Source of the DNA: Spirosoma oryzicola
Lineage (GTDB): Bacteria; Bacteroidota; Bacteroidia; Cytophagales; Spirosomataceae
NCBI RefSeq assembly: GCF_021233055.1
Contig: NZ_CP089541.1
Coordinates: forward strand, 62,001-126,000
Direction: 5' to 3'
Length of the DNA stretch: 64,000 nucleotides
The translations under genes and the position numbers were made by a program. The notes under the pieces are model-generated. The model ran no database searches, had not been told where the DNA came from, and saw only the letters and a list, made by a program, of their open reading frames with translations. This document shows, piece after piece, positions 17,049 to 26,676 of the stretch. Each line of letters opens with the position of its first letter. The first letter of the stretch is position 1.

Positions 17049-17627
17049 CTAGACGGTCAGGTAACGACGTTGTAGTTCGGCGGCAATTCCTTTCTTGACC
17101 GCCCGGCGACCTAACCAGTTCAAGACAGGTTGCAGCACGGACATCCATCCGACCAGGTAGGTGCCACTAATCATAACCGTATAGCCTAGGGCGTAGAGGC
17201 TCTTAGGCATTCCCTGCGCGGTTGACTGCCCATCTCTGGCCAGGCCATACGTAATTTGAAGGGTCTGTTCAAAACCGGGGCAGCCGGGTGCAATCCGACA
17301 CTGGAAGCGGCACGACTGAGCGCTTTGATTAAAGAAGCGATGTTTGCTGTAAGCAGGTGCCGTTGCCGATTCGCCCGGTTTTAGGCGGATAATCTGGTCG
17401 CCAACCTGAATGCTTAACTCACCTTCCAGACAAGTAAATTCTTCCGAGAAATCTTCGTGGTAATGCAACGGATTGCCCCCACCCGCTGAAAGCGTTACTT
17501 CAACTAACGTGTGGTAGCCATTGCTTTCGCGGCTTGTTTCCAGAAAGATTACTTCGTCTTTGAGGATCGGGTTGATGATGGTGCGCGAAGCGGTTAAGGT
17601 CGTTGCCGATTGTTTTACGGTTTGCAT
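17049..17627 (-). CDS. Cupin-domain protein
   Basis: The 192-residue protein has a single cupin domain at about 35-125. Metal-binding motif 1 reads HYHEDFSEEFTCLEG (His-x-His-x4-Glu type), and motif 2 includes PGESATAPAYSKHRFFN. The C-terminal part has a hydrophobic stretch (ALGYTVMISGTYLVGWMSVL) that could anchor it to a membrane, followed by a basic tail. Such small cupins include sugar-binding and dioxygenase-like proteins; no substrate can be inferred. A terminator follows. The 440-bp gap upstream contains no well-supported gene. Confidence 0.75.
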   Translation of the reverse strand: MQTVKQSATTLTASRTIINPILKDEVIFLETSRESNGYHTLVEVTLSAGGGNPLHYHEDFSEEFTCLEGELSIQVGDQIIRLKPGESATAPAYSKHRFFNQSAQSCRFQCRIAPGCPGFEQTLQITYGLARDGQSTAQGMPKSLYALGYTVMISGTYLVGWMSVLQPVLNWLGRRAVKKGIAAELQRRYLTV

Positions 17628-18068
17628 GAGCTTGTTGTTTAACTGAATGACTGGTTGAACGAATACCGGCTATTCGAAACCGGCGTTGATGGGACAAATT
17701 TGCGCAGAGACCAGGCCGATTACCGAGGATGATACTACTGAAGCGGTACTTAGACCTACTGAAGTGCTTACTTCCCCGCTTTGAGCAAATTGTTGCTATT
17801 CGGGCTAAACACACGCTGCGGCCCAAGCTGAGAGTTGATGAACAAATTGGCTGAGCCGATAGTCGGCAAGCGGAAATCTTGTAGGATTCAGGTTGCCTTT
17901 CGTGGTAGTTATCGCTTTCGTTTAGTGCGCACGATTATCAGGTGCGTATTTGGCTGTGGCTATCTCAAGAAAATCTGTTAAAATCTCAATTTCTGCCGAC
18001 GCTCGACCGGGGTGGACAGGATTTAGCTTTGGCTCTTCGAATACCAACACTAAACGGTTCGTCAAGCT
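17628..18068. other. Intergenic region with no well-supported gene
   Basis: This 441-bp stretch separates the divergent cupin and SnoaL-like genes. Apart from a possible 41-codon ORF (17729-17854) I see no coding signal, no strong hairpin and no RNA gene. It may contain the remnant of a lost gene. Confidence 0.4.
17729..17854 (+). CDS. Possible small ORF or gene fragment (41 aa)
   Basis: ATG 17729 to TGA 17854 encodes a short basic, Leu-rich peptide beginning MILLKRYLDLLKCLLPRF and ending KLRVDEQIG. Its composition looks like real protein, with a helical N-terminus reminiscent of the start of some transposases. I cannot assign it to a family, and it could be a fortuitous reading. GAGG directly precedes the ATG, too close for a normal ribosome site. 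Confidence 0.2.
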   Translation: MILLKRYLDLLKCLLPRFEQIVAIRAKHTLRPKLRVDEQIG

Positions 18069-18413
18069 ATGAATTATCAATCCCTTCTTCGTCAGCTTTA
18101 TCAGGATTTCAATGCCCGTCACATTGATGCGGTTCTCGCTCATCTGCATACCGATGTCGCTTGGCCGAACGGGTGGGAGGGGGGCTATGTAGCGGGCCAT
18201 GATGAAGTCCGCGCTTACTGGCTCCGGCAATGGCAGCAAATCAATCCTTCGGTAGAGCCGCTTTCCTTTGAAACAAGACCCGATGGAGAAATCGCGATCT
18301 TGGTTCATCAAGTAATTAAAGATCTGGACGGCCAGGTGATGAGTGATGAGCAGCTCAATCACGTATATCGCTTTGAAAACGGAAAAGTGCGGACAATGAC
18401 AATCGAACACTGA
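18069..18413 (+). CDS. SnoaL-like / NTF2-fold protein
   Basis: The 114-residue protein matches the NTF2-like (SnoaL) small alpha+beta barrel. An N-terminal helix MNYQSLLRQLYQDFNARHIDAVLAHL is followed by HTDVAWPNGWEGGYVAGHDEVRAYW and strands ending in HVYRFENGKVRTMTIEH. The family includes isomerases, cyclases and binding proteins, and many members have no known activity. No partner gene is adjacent. A hairpin lies about 155 bp downstream. Confidence 0.8.
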   Translation: MNYQSLLRQLYQDFNARHIDAVLAHLHTDVAWPNGWEGGYVAGHDEVRAYWLRQWQQINPSVEPLSFETRPDGEIAILVHQVIKDLDGQVMSDEQLNHVYRFENGKVRTMTIEH

Positions 18414-18567
18414 TAAGCTGTTCTACCACTATTTTCAAATCTAATCTGACAAACGATCTCGTAGCTAGAAATAAGGACTGTTTTGAGCCGTGGAAAGCAA
18501 ACTAGAGTAGACCTTGTTGAATAATGAAGTAAAGACCGACAGGAACAGAACACGCTGCGCCGTATTT

Positions 18568-18605
18568 TTGTCCTTCTGTTTTACCGCACTAAAACAGAAG
18601 GACAA
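18568..18605. terminator. Perfect 16-bp hairpin
   Basis: TTGTCCTTCTGTTTTA (18568-18583) and TAAAACAGAAGGACAA (18590-18605) pair perfectly around a 6-base loop. It lies between the SnoaL-like gene and the acyltransferase, and may end the former's transcript. There is no T run after it on the plus strand. Confidence 0.5.
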
Positions 18606-18678
18606 TTGTAACCAATACACAATGATGTTTTGTGGCCGTTGTGCTTGGTCATTTTTGGGTAGGCTCTTCTAGTAAATT

Positions 18679-19833
18679 ATGGTGGATTTACGTTCAACGT
18701 CAAAAAGTAAAACTTCATCGGCTTCATTCGCGGATACAAAACCACATTACAACATCCTTGATGGATTACGTGGCGTAGCGGCAATAACCGTTGTTTGTTT
18801 TCACTTATTTGAAGCCTTTGCAACCAGTCATTTAGACCAAAGAATCAATCACGGCTATCTGGCTGTTGATTTCTTTTTTATTCTGTCGGGCTTTGTAGTC
18901 GGCTACGCCTACGATGACCGCTGGGAAACCATGACGGTAAACGACTTCATGAAACGTCGGTTTATTCGCTTGCATCCGATGGTCGTGATGGGGGCCATTA
19001 TCGGAGCCGTTATGTTTTACTTCCAGGGCTGCGCTGCCTGGGACGTGTCAAAAGTATCGGTGCCTACGCTGTTGGTAGCAACCCTTATAAATGCTTGCCT
19101 AATCCCGGCAACTCCCGGCTTTGAAATTAGGGGTGTTGGCGAAATGTTCCCGCTGAATGGTCCGAGCTGGTCTTTGTTTTTTGAGTACATCGGCAACATC
19201 CTCTACGCGTTCATTATCCGTAAACTTTCCACCAAAGCGCTTGCTGTACTGGTTGCACTGGCCGGTATCGGGTTAGCCGCATTTTCTATTTGGGGACCTT
19301 ACGGCGATATATGCGTTGGGTTCTCATTAACGGGGGACAACATACTCGGTGGTTCTTTGCGTCTATTGTTTTCGTTCTCGGCGGGGTTGTTGTTATCTCG
19401 CGTGTTTAAACCTGTCCACGTAAAAGGAGCATTCTGGATCGGTGGTTTATCGATCATTATTCTATCAACCATTCCTCGAATCGGTGGCAGCGAACAGTTG
19501 TGGATGAACGGTTTATACGATGCAATCTGTGTTATTATAATCTTTCCTACGCTGGTTTATCTGGGGGCTTCAGGAACAACTACAGACCAGCTATCAACCC
19601 GACTGTGTAAGTTTTTAGGGGATATCTCTTATCCGCTGTACATGGTCCATTACCCGTTTATCTATTTGTATTACGCCTGGGTTAAAAACGAAAACCTCAC
19701 ATTCGAGCAATCGCTTCCCGGCGCTATAGCCCTTGTTGTTGGCTCTATTCTATTGGCTTACTTGTGCTTAAAACTATACGACGAACCCGTGCGCAAGTTT
19801 TTAACGAAGCGCCTGTTGCGAGTAGGAAAATAG
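18679..19833 (+). CDS. Acyltransferase 3 family membrane protein (OafA/YrhL-like)
   Basis: The 384-residue integral membrane protein has about ten hydrophobic segments. The family signature DGLRGVAAITVVCFHLFE at about residues 29-46 includes the conserved Arg and His, and DFFFILSGFVVGYAYDDRW and YPLYMVHYPFIYLYYAW follow. Members move acetyl or other acyl groups to sugars on the cell surface. The C-terminus (LYDEPVRKFLTKRL) is typical. It is a close paralogue of the gene at 44324-45460. It has no flanking sugar-synthesis genes, so the acceptor is unknown. Confidence 0.9.
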   Translation: MVDLRSTSKSKTSSASFADTKPHYNILDGLRGVAAITVVCFHLFEAFATSHLDQRINHGYLAVDFFFILSGFVVGYAYDDRWETMTVNDFMKRRFIRLHPMVVMGAIIGAVMFYFQGCAAWDVSKVSVPTLLVATLINACLIPATPGFEIRGVGEMFPLNGPSWSLFFEYIGNILYAFIIRKLSTKALAVLVALAGIGLAAFSIWGPYGDICVGFSLTGDNILGGSLRLLFSFSAGLLLSRVFKPVHVKGAFWIGGLSIIILSTIPRIGGSEQLWMNGLYDAICVIIIFPTLVYLGASGTTTDQLSTRLCKFLGDISYPLYMVHYPFIYLYYAWVKNENLTFEQSLPGAIALVVGSILLAYLCLKLYDEPVRKFLTKRLLRVGK

Positions 19834-20013
19834 CCTTTATTAAAGACCAGCTCTGTTAACTGTTCCCGTCGCTTCTCATTGAATAAAATATAACTTACTG
19901 CTCGTTTGAGAATCAGTTAGTTACAGCGTACTGTTCGTTGTTTGGATAACAAAATGCACCACTAATGTAGTTACCTACTTCAAATCGGTTTGATGTAATT
20001 AAATAGTTCGATC

Positions 20014-20274
20014 ATGGGTCAGCAACAGCTATTACAGACAGTCGCCAGTAAACTAATCGAGCGCTGGCGTTTGGTTGAAGCACAGGGACAGAAAGATAGT
20101 AGTGGTGAAGCGAGTAAGACGTTTCATCATCAGGAAGGCCAGTTTCTTGAAGAGTTAATCGATCTGGTAAATTCAGGTTTAGCGGCCCCCAATTCAGATT
20201 GGAAAACGGAAAAACAGCCGAAGGCTCCACCTATCTACTTTAGTCCCGACTCGACTTATGTAGAGCCACGCTGA
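20014..20274 (+). CDS. Small hypothetical protein (86 aa)
   Basis: Starting at ATG 20014 (MGQQQLLQTVASKLIERW), the predicted product is hydrophilic and mainly helical in its first 55 residues, with a Pro-rich tail ending STYVEPR. I do not recognise it. Codon use resembles its neighbours. A competing 72-codon minus-strand frame over the same bases looks less protein-like. It stands alone between the acyltransferase and the efflux operon. Confidence 0.45.
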   Translation: MGQQQLLQTVASKLIERWRLVEAQGQKDSSGEASKTFHHQEGQFLEELIDLVNSGLAAPNSDWKTEKQPKAPPIYFSPDSTYVEPR

Positions 20275-20402
20275 TCATAAGTAGCCTTTTAATGAACGGG
20301 GTACTTTGAGTGATAAATGCTCGTCAGTTGCTATGACACACAGAGGTTCACGGGCCTGATCAGTTCCTATAAAACTCGCTGTTTGAAAATTAATAATCTG
20401 AT

Positions 20403-20418
20403 AGATAAGTAGTTATCT
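20403..20418. promoter_or_regulatory. Palindrome upstream of the RND efflux operon
   Basis: AGATAA (20403-20408) and TTATCT (20413-20418) form a 6+4+6 inverted repeat in an AT-rich leader about 80 bp before the efflux operon. It could be a repressor operator, but no regulator gene is adjacent. Confidence 0.3.
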
Positions 20419-20500
20419 TATAAATTAATTATTTTTTAATGAACTAGGAATAGTTTGGCTGGGATTGCTGTTCGTTTAAAACTACTGCATCTTCAATCCC

Positions 20501-21673
20501 ATGCAATTCCTCTCTACGAATAACAAACTTCTTCCCCGCTGTTTAGCACTCTCTTTTACTCTTATTCAGTTTGGTTGCGGATCATCGACCAACGAAGCAT
20601 CAACGGCGACCGAGATTCCCACATTGCCCGTCGTTCAAGTCAAAACAGCATCAGTCACAACGTATCAGGAGTTCTCGGCCACGCTCGAAGGCCGGGTCAA
20701 CGTAGATATTCGTCCGCAGGTTGAAGGCTACCTAGAAAAAATTTATGTTGATGAAGGGGCTACCGTCCGCAAAGGACAGCCGTTGTTTCGCATCGATACC
20801 CGTACGTACCGCGAGCAAGTCGGTAATGCGGATGCCAGCTTGTTGGCCGCCAAAGCAAACCTGGATAAAGCTGCTCTGGAAGTAGCTCGACTAACGCCTT
20901 TGGTCGAAAATAACGTCGTTTCGGATGTTCAGCTCAAAGCCGCGCAATCGGCTTACGCAGCGGCTAAAGCGAATGTCGCACAAGCCCAGTCAATGGTGGG
21001 TAACGCCAATGTCAACCTCAGCCGTACACTAATCACCGCACCCGCTAGTGGTTTTATTGGTCGTCTGCCTTACAAAGTCGGCAGCCTGGTCGGACGAGCC
21101 GAGTTACAGCCTCTGACGACCGTATCTGATGTACACGAAATATACGCGTACTTCTCAATGGGCGAAGTTGACTTCCTTCGGTTTACCCAACAGGCGTCCG
21201 GTGGTAGTCTGGCCGATAAGATTCGTAAGCTGCCGCCTGTTGAACTGGTGCTTGCTGATGGCAAAGCCTATGCTCAGCACGGTCGGATTGAGATGGTATC
21301 GGGTCAGTTTGACAAAACGATGGGAGCCATCAGTTTCCGGGCCGTTTTCCCCAATTCACAAGGGCTGTTACGATCTGGCATCAGTGGGCGGGTCCGCATC
21401 CCTGAGCCGCATCCATCGGCGGTGGTTATACCTCAGGAAGCGACCTTCGAACGTCAGGATCGGGTTTTTGTTTTTGCCGTTGCCGATAGCAACAAAGTGG
21501 TGAGTAAACCACTTCAAATAGCCGGAAAAAGCGGTAACTTTTACCTGATTACCAAAGGTGTAAAACCCGGCGAGCGCATTGTACAGCAAGGGCTGGATCG
21601 GCTTCGCGATGGGGATGCCATTACCCCCCGCCTTGTTGCTGTCGATAGCCTGACAACGTCCCGCGAACTGTAA
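20501..21673 (+). CDS. RND efflux periplasmic adaptor (membrane fusion protein, AcrA-like)
   Basis: This adaptor links an inner-membrane RND pump to an outer-membrane channel. The 390-residue chain has a lipoprotein signal with a lipobox near LIQFGCGSS, then the split lipoyl/barrel-sandwich halves (RVNVDIRPQVEGYLEKIYVDEGATVRKGQPLFRID, and TLITAPASGFIGRLPYKVGSLV), a coiled-coil hairpin between them (about 105-160), a beta-barrel, and a membrane-proximal domain (PQEATFERQDRVFVF). It is the first gene of a three-gene operon; the pump's ATG is 63 bp after its stop. Substrates may be drugs, bile-like detergents or metabolites. Confidence 0.94.
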   Translation: MQFLSTNNKLLPRCLALSFTLIQFGCGSSTNEASTATEIPTLPVVQVKTASVTTYQEFSATLEGRVNVDIRPQVEGYLEKIYVDEGATVRKGQPLFRIDTRTYREQVGNADASLLAAKANLDKAALEVARLTPLVENNVVSDVQLKAAQSAYAAAKANVAQAQSMVGNANVNLSRTLITAPASGFIGRLPYKVGSLVGRAELQPLTTVSDVHEIYAYFSMGEVDFLRFTQQASGGSLADKIRKLPPVELVLADGKAYAQHGRIEMVSGQFDKTMGAISFRAVFPNSQGLLRSGISGRVRIPEPHPSAVVIPQEATFERQDRVFVFAVADSNKVVSKPLQIAGKSGNFYLITKGVKPGERIVQQGLDRLRDGDAITPRLVAVDSLTTSREL

Positions 21674-21736
21674 TTACTTCAACGAAATTCATCGTTCTGA
21701 TCGGCTTTGCCCGATTGGAGCGCTTCTGGCAAAACC

Positions 21737-24700
21737 ATGCTTAAAACATTCATTGAACGTCCGGTACTGGCTACGGTCATTTCGATTCTGCTGGTCATAT
21801 TGGGTGTCATTTCTTTGGTCACGCTGCCCGTCACGCAATTCCCCGAAATTGCCCCGCCAAGCGTGCAGGTTGCGGCTTCGTACCCCGGCGCTAATGCCGA
21901 GGTGGTTGCCCGCTCCGTCGCTACCCCCCTCGAAGAGGCCATTAATGGGGTTGAAAATATGACGTACATGACATCGTCGTCGGGTAATGATGGGTCAGTA
22001 GCAGTCAACATTTACTTTAAACTCGGCACTAATCCCGATCTGGCGGCTGTAAACGTACAGAACCGGGTAGCCAAAGCCACGAGTCTTTTACCCGCCGAAG
22101 TCATCCAGGCGGGGATTTCGACGCAAAAGCAACAGAACAGTATGATTATGATCCTCAACCTGAACAGTGATGAGGACGTATACGACGAAACGTTTTTGCA
22201 GAACTACGCCAAGATCAACCTGATCCCAGAGTTACAGCGGGTGAACGGTGTCGGACAAGTGATGGTGTTCGGGGTGAAAGACTATTCCATGCGAATCTGG
22301 CTAAAACCGGATCGATTGGTGGCTTATGGCCTTTCTCCCCAGGAAGTGCTCGGAGCGATTCGGGAACAGAACCTGGAAGCGGCTCCCGGTAAAATCGGTG
22401 AAAACAGTCGGGAATCGTTTGAGTACGTTATCAAATACAAAGGCAAACTTAGCCAGCCGGAACAGTACGAAAATATTATCCTCAAAGCGAATGCCGATGG
22501 ATCGGCTATTCAGCTAAAGGACGTAGCCCGGATTGAATTTGGTTCGTTTACCTACAGTGGCGATACAAAAGTAAACGGTCGGCCAAGTGTGGGTATTGCG
22601 ATCAACCAGATGGCGGGTTCTAACGCCAATGATATTCAGGTTGCTATTCTAGCGATCATGGATAAGGCCAAAGGAGCGTTTCCGAAGGGAATTAATTACA
22701 CCATCGGGTATAGTACCAAAACCTTCCTCGACGAATCCATCGATCAGGTTACGCATACGCTGCTCGAAGCATTTGTGCTCGTGTTTATCGTGGTGTTCCT
22801 GTTTTTACAGGATTTTCGGTCCACGCTTATTCCGGCGATTGCGGTGCCGGTCGCCATTGTCGGTACGTTCTTTTTCATGCAGCTGTTCGGCTTTACGATC
22901 AATCTGCTGACATTATTCGCACTCGTACTGGCGATTGGGATTGTGGTTGATGATGCCATTGTGGTGGTAGAAGCGGTTCACACTAAGATGGAGAAAAGCC
23001 GCCAGTCGGCGCGGGTCGCTACGTTGCATTCCATGCAGGAAATTTCGGGTGCCATTATCTCTATCACGTTGGTAATGGCTGCGGTATTCGTTCCGGTTGG
23101 TTTCATGAACGGTCCTGCCGGGGTGTTCTACAAGCAATTTGCCTTTACGCTTGCAATAGCCATCCTGATCTCGGCGGTTAACGCCCTAACGCTGAGTCCG
23201 GCACTGTGCGCATTGCTACTCAAAAATTCGCATCACGTTGACGGTGCAGCGCACAATGGTCATTCGAAGAAAGGATTTTTAGACCGCTTTTTTGCGGGCT
23301 TCAACGCCGGATTTACATCGCTGACGAATCGCTACGTTGGTGGACTACGGTTTTTGATTCGCCACAAGTGGGTCGGCTTAAGCGGTCTGGCGTTAGTGAC
23401 AGCGGTAGCGGTCTGGTTCATGCGCACAACCCCAACGGGTTTTATCCCATCCGAAGACCAGGGCTTTATCGCTTATTCGCTGAAGCTACCGGCGGGGGCT
23501 TCGTTACAGCGCACGCAGAAAGTTGCGGATAAAATCGAAGGTATTCTGCATAAGACCCAAGCCGTTGAACAGCACATTGAAATTAGTGGCTTCAACATGA
23601 TTGCGAACTCGGCGAGCCCGTCGTATGCAGCCGGATTCGTTAAAATGAAGCCATACGCAGAGCGGGGAGCGGTGAAGGATTTACAGCAGGTCGTTGATGC
23701 CGTAAGCAAGCAGGTTGCTGGTGTTGAAGAAGGGCGGGTAGACGTATTTACCATGCCAACTGTACCGGGCTTTAGCAATGTCGATGGGTTTGAATTGTTA
23801 TTGCAGGACCGAACAGGCGGGAAGCTGAATAAGCTGAGTGCTACAGCCAACGCGTTTATTGAGGAAATCCAAAAGCGGCCCGAAATTGCCGCTGCCTTTA
23901 CGACATTCGACACGGGTACCCCGCAGTTTGAACTGGAACTGGACGTAAAGAAAGCGAAGCAACTAGGCGTTTCAACCAGCGACATCATGCAAACGATGCA
24001 GGTGTATTACGGGAGTACGTTTGCGTCGGATTTCAACCGCTTTGGCAAGTTTTATCGGGTTATTGCTCAGGCTGACGCTCCGTATCGGGCTGATCCGTCC
24101 TCGCTGAACAGCATTTATGTCAAAAATGCGACGGGACAGATGGTTCCGATGACGACGTTTGTGACGCTTAAGCGTGTGTACGGACCCGAAGCCGTTACCC
24201 GAAACAATCTTTTCACATCGGTCGCTATCAACGGAATGGCTAAACCGGGTTATAGTTCAGGGGATGCGATTCGGGCAGTAGAAGAAGTTGCGAAACAAAA
24301 ACTACCGGTCGGGTACACGTACGAATGGACCGGGATGACGCGGGAAGAAATTGCAGCGGGTGGCCAGTCGGGTTTAATCTTCGGACTTAGTCTCGTGTTT
24401 GTGTATTTCCTGCTGGCAGCGCAGTACGAGAGCTACATTCTGCCCTGGGCCGTCCTGCTGTCTATTCCGACGGGGATTCTGGGCGTTTTTCTGTTCATCA
24501 ATCTGGCCGGAATCGATAACAACATCTATGTGCAGGTCGGTTTGATTATGCTCATCGGGCTTTTAGCCAAAAACGCCATTCTGATTGTCGAATACGCGGT
24601 GCAGCGACGGCAGACGGGTATGGGCTTATTGGCGTCGGCTTTGGAAGCATCGCGGTTGCGGCTGCGCCCGATCCTGATGACTTCGTTTGCCTTTATTGTC

Positions 24701-24934
24701 GGGCTCATCCCGCTTATGGGTGCAACGGGTGCTTCGGCTAAAGGAAATCACTCGATCAGTATAGGAACGGCAGGGGGAATGTTGACAGGGGTTCTGTTTG
24801 GCCTCTTTATCATCCCCGTCTTATTCGTCATTTTTCAGGGACTTCAAGAGAAGATTCGTCGGCCTAAAACCGACGAGGAACGGAAGGCGCTGGCCGAAGA
24901 AGCCTTTGCCGATAGTCCGCTAAATCGTAATTAA
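21737..24934 (+). CDS. RND multidrug efflux permease (HAE-1 / AcrB-like)
   Basis: This proton-driven inner-membrane pump has 1065 residues from the preferred ATG 21737 (MLKTFIERPVLATVI). A 10-residue longer form from 21707 is possible but lacks family similarity. It shows FPEIAPPSVQVAASYPGANAEVV, twelve predicted membrane helices in two halves, the TM4 proton-relay motif GIVVDDAIVVVEAVHTKME with the Asp pair, two large periplasmic loops, and GLLAKNAILIVEYA in the second half. These are hallmarks of hydrophobe/amphiphile exporters rather than metal exporters. It sits between its adaptor and outer-membrane factor. Confidence 0.95.
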   Translation: MLKTFIERPVLATVISILLVILGVISLVTLPVTQFPEIAPPSVQVAASYPGANAEVVARSVATPLEEAINGVENMTYMTSSSGNDGSVAVNIYFKLGTNPDLAAVNVQNRVAKATSLLPAEVIQAGISTQKQQNSMIMILNLNSDEDVYDETFLQNYAKINLIPELQRVNGVGQVMVFGVKDYSMRIWLKPDRLVAYGLSPQEVLGAIREQNLEAAPGKIGENSRESFEYVIKYKGKLSQPEQYENIILKANADGSAIQLKDVARIEFGSFTYSGDTKVNGRPSVGIAINQMAGSNANDIQVAILAIMDKAKGAFPKGINYTIGYSTKTFLDESIDQVTHTLLEAFVLVFIVVFLFLQDFRSTLIPAIAVPVAIVGTFFFMQLFGFTINLLTLFALVLAIGIVVDDAIVVVEAVHTKMEKSRQSARVATLHSMQEISGAIISITLVMAAVFVPVGFMNGPAGVFYKQFAFTLAIAILISAVNALTLSPALCALLLKNSHHVDGAAHNGHSKKGFLDRFFAGFNAGFTSLTNRYVGGLRFLIRHKWVGLSGLALVTAVAVWFMRTTPTGFIPSEDQGFIAYSLKLPAGASLQRTQKVADKIEGILHKTQAVEQHIEISGFNMIANSASPSYAAGFVKMKPYAERGAVKDLQQVVDAVSKQVAGVEEGRVDVFTMPTVPGFSNVDGFELLLQDRTGGKLNKLSATANAFIEEIQKRPEIAAAFTTFDTGTPQFELELDVKKAKQLGVSTSDIMQTMQVYYGSTFASDFNRFGKFYRVIAQADAPYRADPSSLNSIYVKNATGQMVPMTTFVTLKRVYGPEAVTRNNLFTSVAINGMAKPGYSSGDAIRAVEEVAKQKLPVGYTYEWTGMTREEIAAGGQSGLIFGLSLVFVYFLLAAQYESYILPWAVLLSIPTGILGVFLFINLAGIDNNIYVQVGLIMLIGLLAKNAILIVEYAVQRRQTGMGLLASALEASRLRLRPILMTSFAFIVGLIPLMGATGASAKGNHSISIGTAGGMLTGVLFGLFIIPVLFVIFQGLQEKIRRPKTDEERKALAEEAFADSPLNRN

Positions 24935-24936
24935 TC

Positions 24937-26367
24937 ATGCTGCAAAGATTTATTCTATCGTTGCGCCCATACTTCAGCATTCTTCTCATTCTGTCCATCT
25001 TGTCGAGTTGCAAAGTCGGGCAGAACTACCAGCGGCCAATCACGAAGCTACCGGAACAGTTTAGCCCACAAGCTTCAACCGCCGATACGTCCAGTGTGGC
25101 AAAAATGCCCTGGCGTCAGTTTTTTCAGGATGCTGAACTGCAAAATCTGATCGGGAGCGCGCTTACCAACAATTTTGACTTACAACTGGCAATTAAACGT
25201 ATTGAAGAGAATCAGGCTTATGTCCGGCAAACACGTTATGCATTGTTACCATCGGTCAACGCCCAGGTGGCGGCTTCCACGGTTACCCCATCGCGTAATA
25301 GTCTGAACGGACTGAGTCTGGAGAATTTTATTGGCACGCGGCATCTGGAAGATTATTCGGCCAATCTCGCTCTATCTTGGGAAGTGGATATATGGGGACG
25401 TATTCGTCGGCAAAACGAAGCGACAATAGCTACTTTTTTACAGACGCAGGAAGCCGCTAATGCCGTTCGTACTAATCTGGTCGCGAATGTGGCAACGGGC
25501 TATTTTAACATCCTGCTGCTGGATGCACAACTCGATGTTGCCAAACGCAACCTGGCTCTTGGTGATACGATTGTGCAATTGGTACGCTTTCAAAAAAAGT
25601 CTGGCGATGTAACGGAACTCGCTGTTCAGCAAGCCGAAGCGCAACGTCAGACTGCCGACCTGTTGCGTGCGCAGTTGGAACAGGGCTTGATTATTGAACA
25701 GAATGGACTCCGGCAACTTCTGGGTGACTGGCCGGGAAGTATTGAACGTGGCAATCGACTTACTACCTATCCCGTAGATGATACATTGCTAGCGGGCGTA
25801 CCGGCTCAGCTGTTGGCCAATCGCCCGGATGTACGCGCTAGCGAATTAGGGTTGGTGGCTGCTAACGCCCGCATTGGCGTTGCGCAGGCCAGCTTGTACC
25901 CCGCGCTGACCATTACGGGTTCGGGCGGTTTGAATTCGTTTCAGGCGCAGAACTGGTTTGCTTTCCCCAACTCCTTATTTTACAATCTGGCGGCAGGGTT
26001 GACGCAACCCGTTTTTCTGCGACGACAGCTCCGTACGCAACTGGAGGTAACAACGATTCAGCAGGAGGCAGCCCTGATCCAGTTTCGCCAAAGTATAAAC
26101 AATGCCGTTAAGGAGGTAGCCAATGCGCTGGCACAAAGTGAACGGTTGCAGGAGCAGGAGCGGATCGCTATCGGGCGGGTACAGACATTGCAAGGGGCTG
26201 TTAAAAATGCAAAGCTCCTGTTTAAAAGTGGTATGGCTACGTATCTCGAAGTAATCACCGCTCAGAGTAACGCGTTACAAGCTGAACTAGCTTTGGCTGA
26301 TATTAAACGGCAGCGACTAGGCGCTATGGTCGAAGTCTACCGGTCGTTAGGCGGTGGCTGGCGCTAG
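24937..26367 (+). CDS. Outer-membrane efflux lipoprotein (OprM/NodT-like, TolC superfamily)
   Basis: This is the channel component completing the tripartite pump. The 476-residue protein has a lipobox ILSSCKVGQNYQRP (Cys near residue 26), the family opening PWRQFFQDAELQNLIGSALTNNFDLQLA, and the paired repeats expected for the beta-barrel/alpha-barrel fold (for example RPDVRASELGLVAANARIGVAQASLYPALTITGSGG). It starts 2 bp after the permease stop, so translation is coupled. A 19-bp hairpin follows its stop codon. Confidence 0.94.
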   Translation: MLQRFILSLRPYFSILLILSILSSCKVGQNYQRPITKLPEQFSPQASTADTSSVAKMPWRQFFQDAELQNLIGSALTNNFDLQLAIKRIEENQAYVRQTRYALLPSVNAQVAASTVTPSRNSLNGLSLENFIGTRHLEDYSANLALSWEVDIWGRIRRQNEATIATFLQTQEAANAVRTNLVANVATGYFNILLLDAQLDVAKRNLALGDTIVQLVRFQKKSGDVTELAVQQAEAQRQTADLLRAQLEQGLIIEQNGLRQLLGDWPGSIERGNRLTTYPVDDTLLAGVPAQLLANRPDVRASELGLVAANARIGVAQASLYPALTITGSGGLNSFQAQNWFAFPNSLFYNLAAGLTQPVFLRRQLRTQLEVTTIQQEAALIQFRQSINNAVKEVANALAQSERLQEQERIAIGRVQTLQGAVKNAKLLFKSGMATYLEVITAQSNALQAELALADIKRQRLGAMVEVYRSLGGGWR

Positions 26368-26371
26368 ATCG

Positions 26372-26428
26372 GCTTAGCAGATTGAGCAACTACTTATTTG
26401 TTTATCATGGTTGCTCGATCTGCTAAGC
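26372..26428 (+). terminator. Hairpin after the efflux operon
   Basis: GCTTAGCAGATTGAGCAAC (26372-26390) pairs with GTTGCTCGATCTGCTAAGC (26410-26428), 19 bp with one G-T type mismatch and a 19-base loop. No T run follows, so it may act as a processing or stability element as well as a terminator. The rest of the gap to 26676 is AT-rich and shows no gene. Confidence 0.6.
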
Positions 26429-26676
26429 ATGATTATTGCTACGTACGGATATCTCCTACAAATTCTCGATTTAAATAGAATATATAGCTATTCTGCCGAA
26501 AGGGTTGATGTTTAGTGAGTAGCAACGTTCTATATGTGTCCGTTTTTGGGTATCCTTTAAATAAGAATACCACCCAGTAAATAAGATAAAGCTAATTTGT
26601 GATTAGGTCGCACTTGCTTAACAATTATGCGTAGAATTGTTACCTGTAACTAAAAAGTGTTAACCTAATTAGCAAA

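Noticed and set aside
18359..18553. 64-codon minus-strand frame after the SnoaL-like gene
   Set aside because: Overlaps the end of a clear gene and is Ser/Arg/Cys-rich without family similarity.
20012..20230. 72-codon minus-strand frame overlapping the small gene at 20014
   Set aside because: Pro/Leu/Ser-rich composition and poor start context; the plus-strand frame looks more natural.
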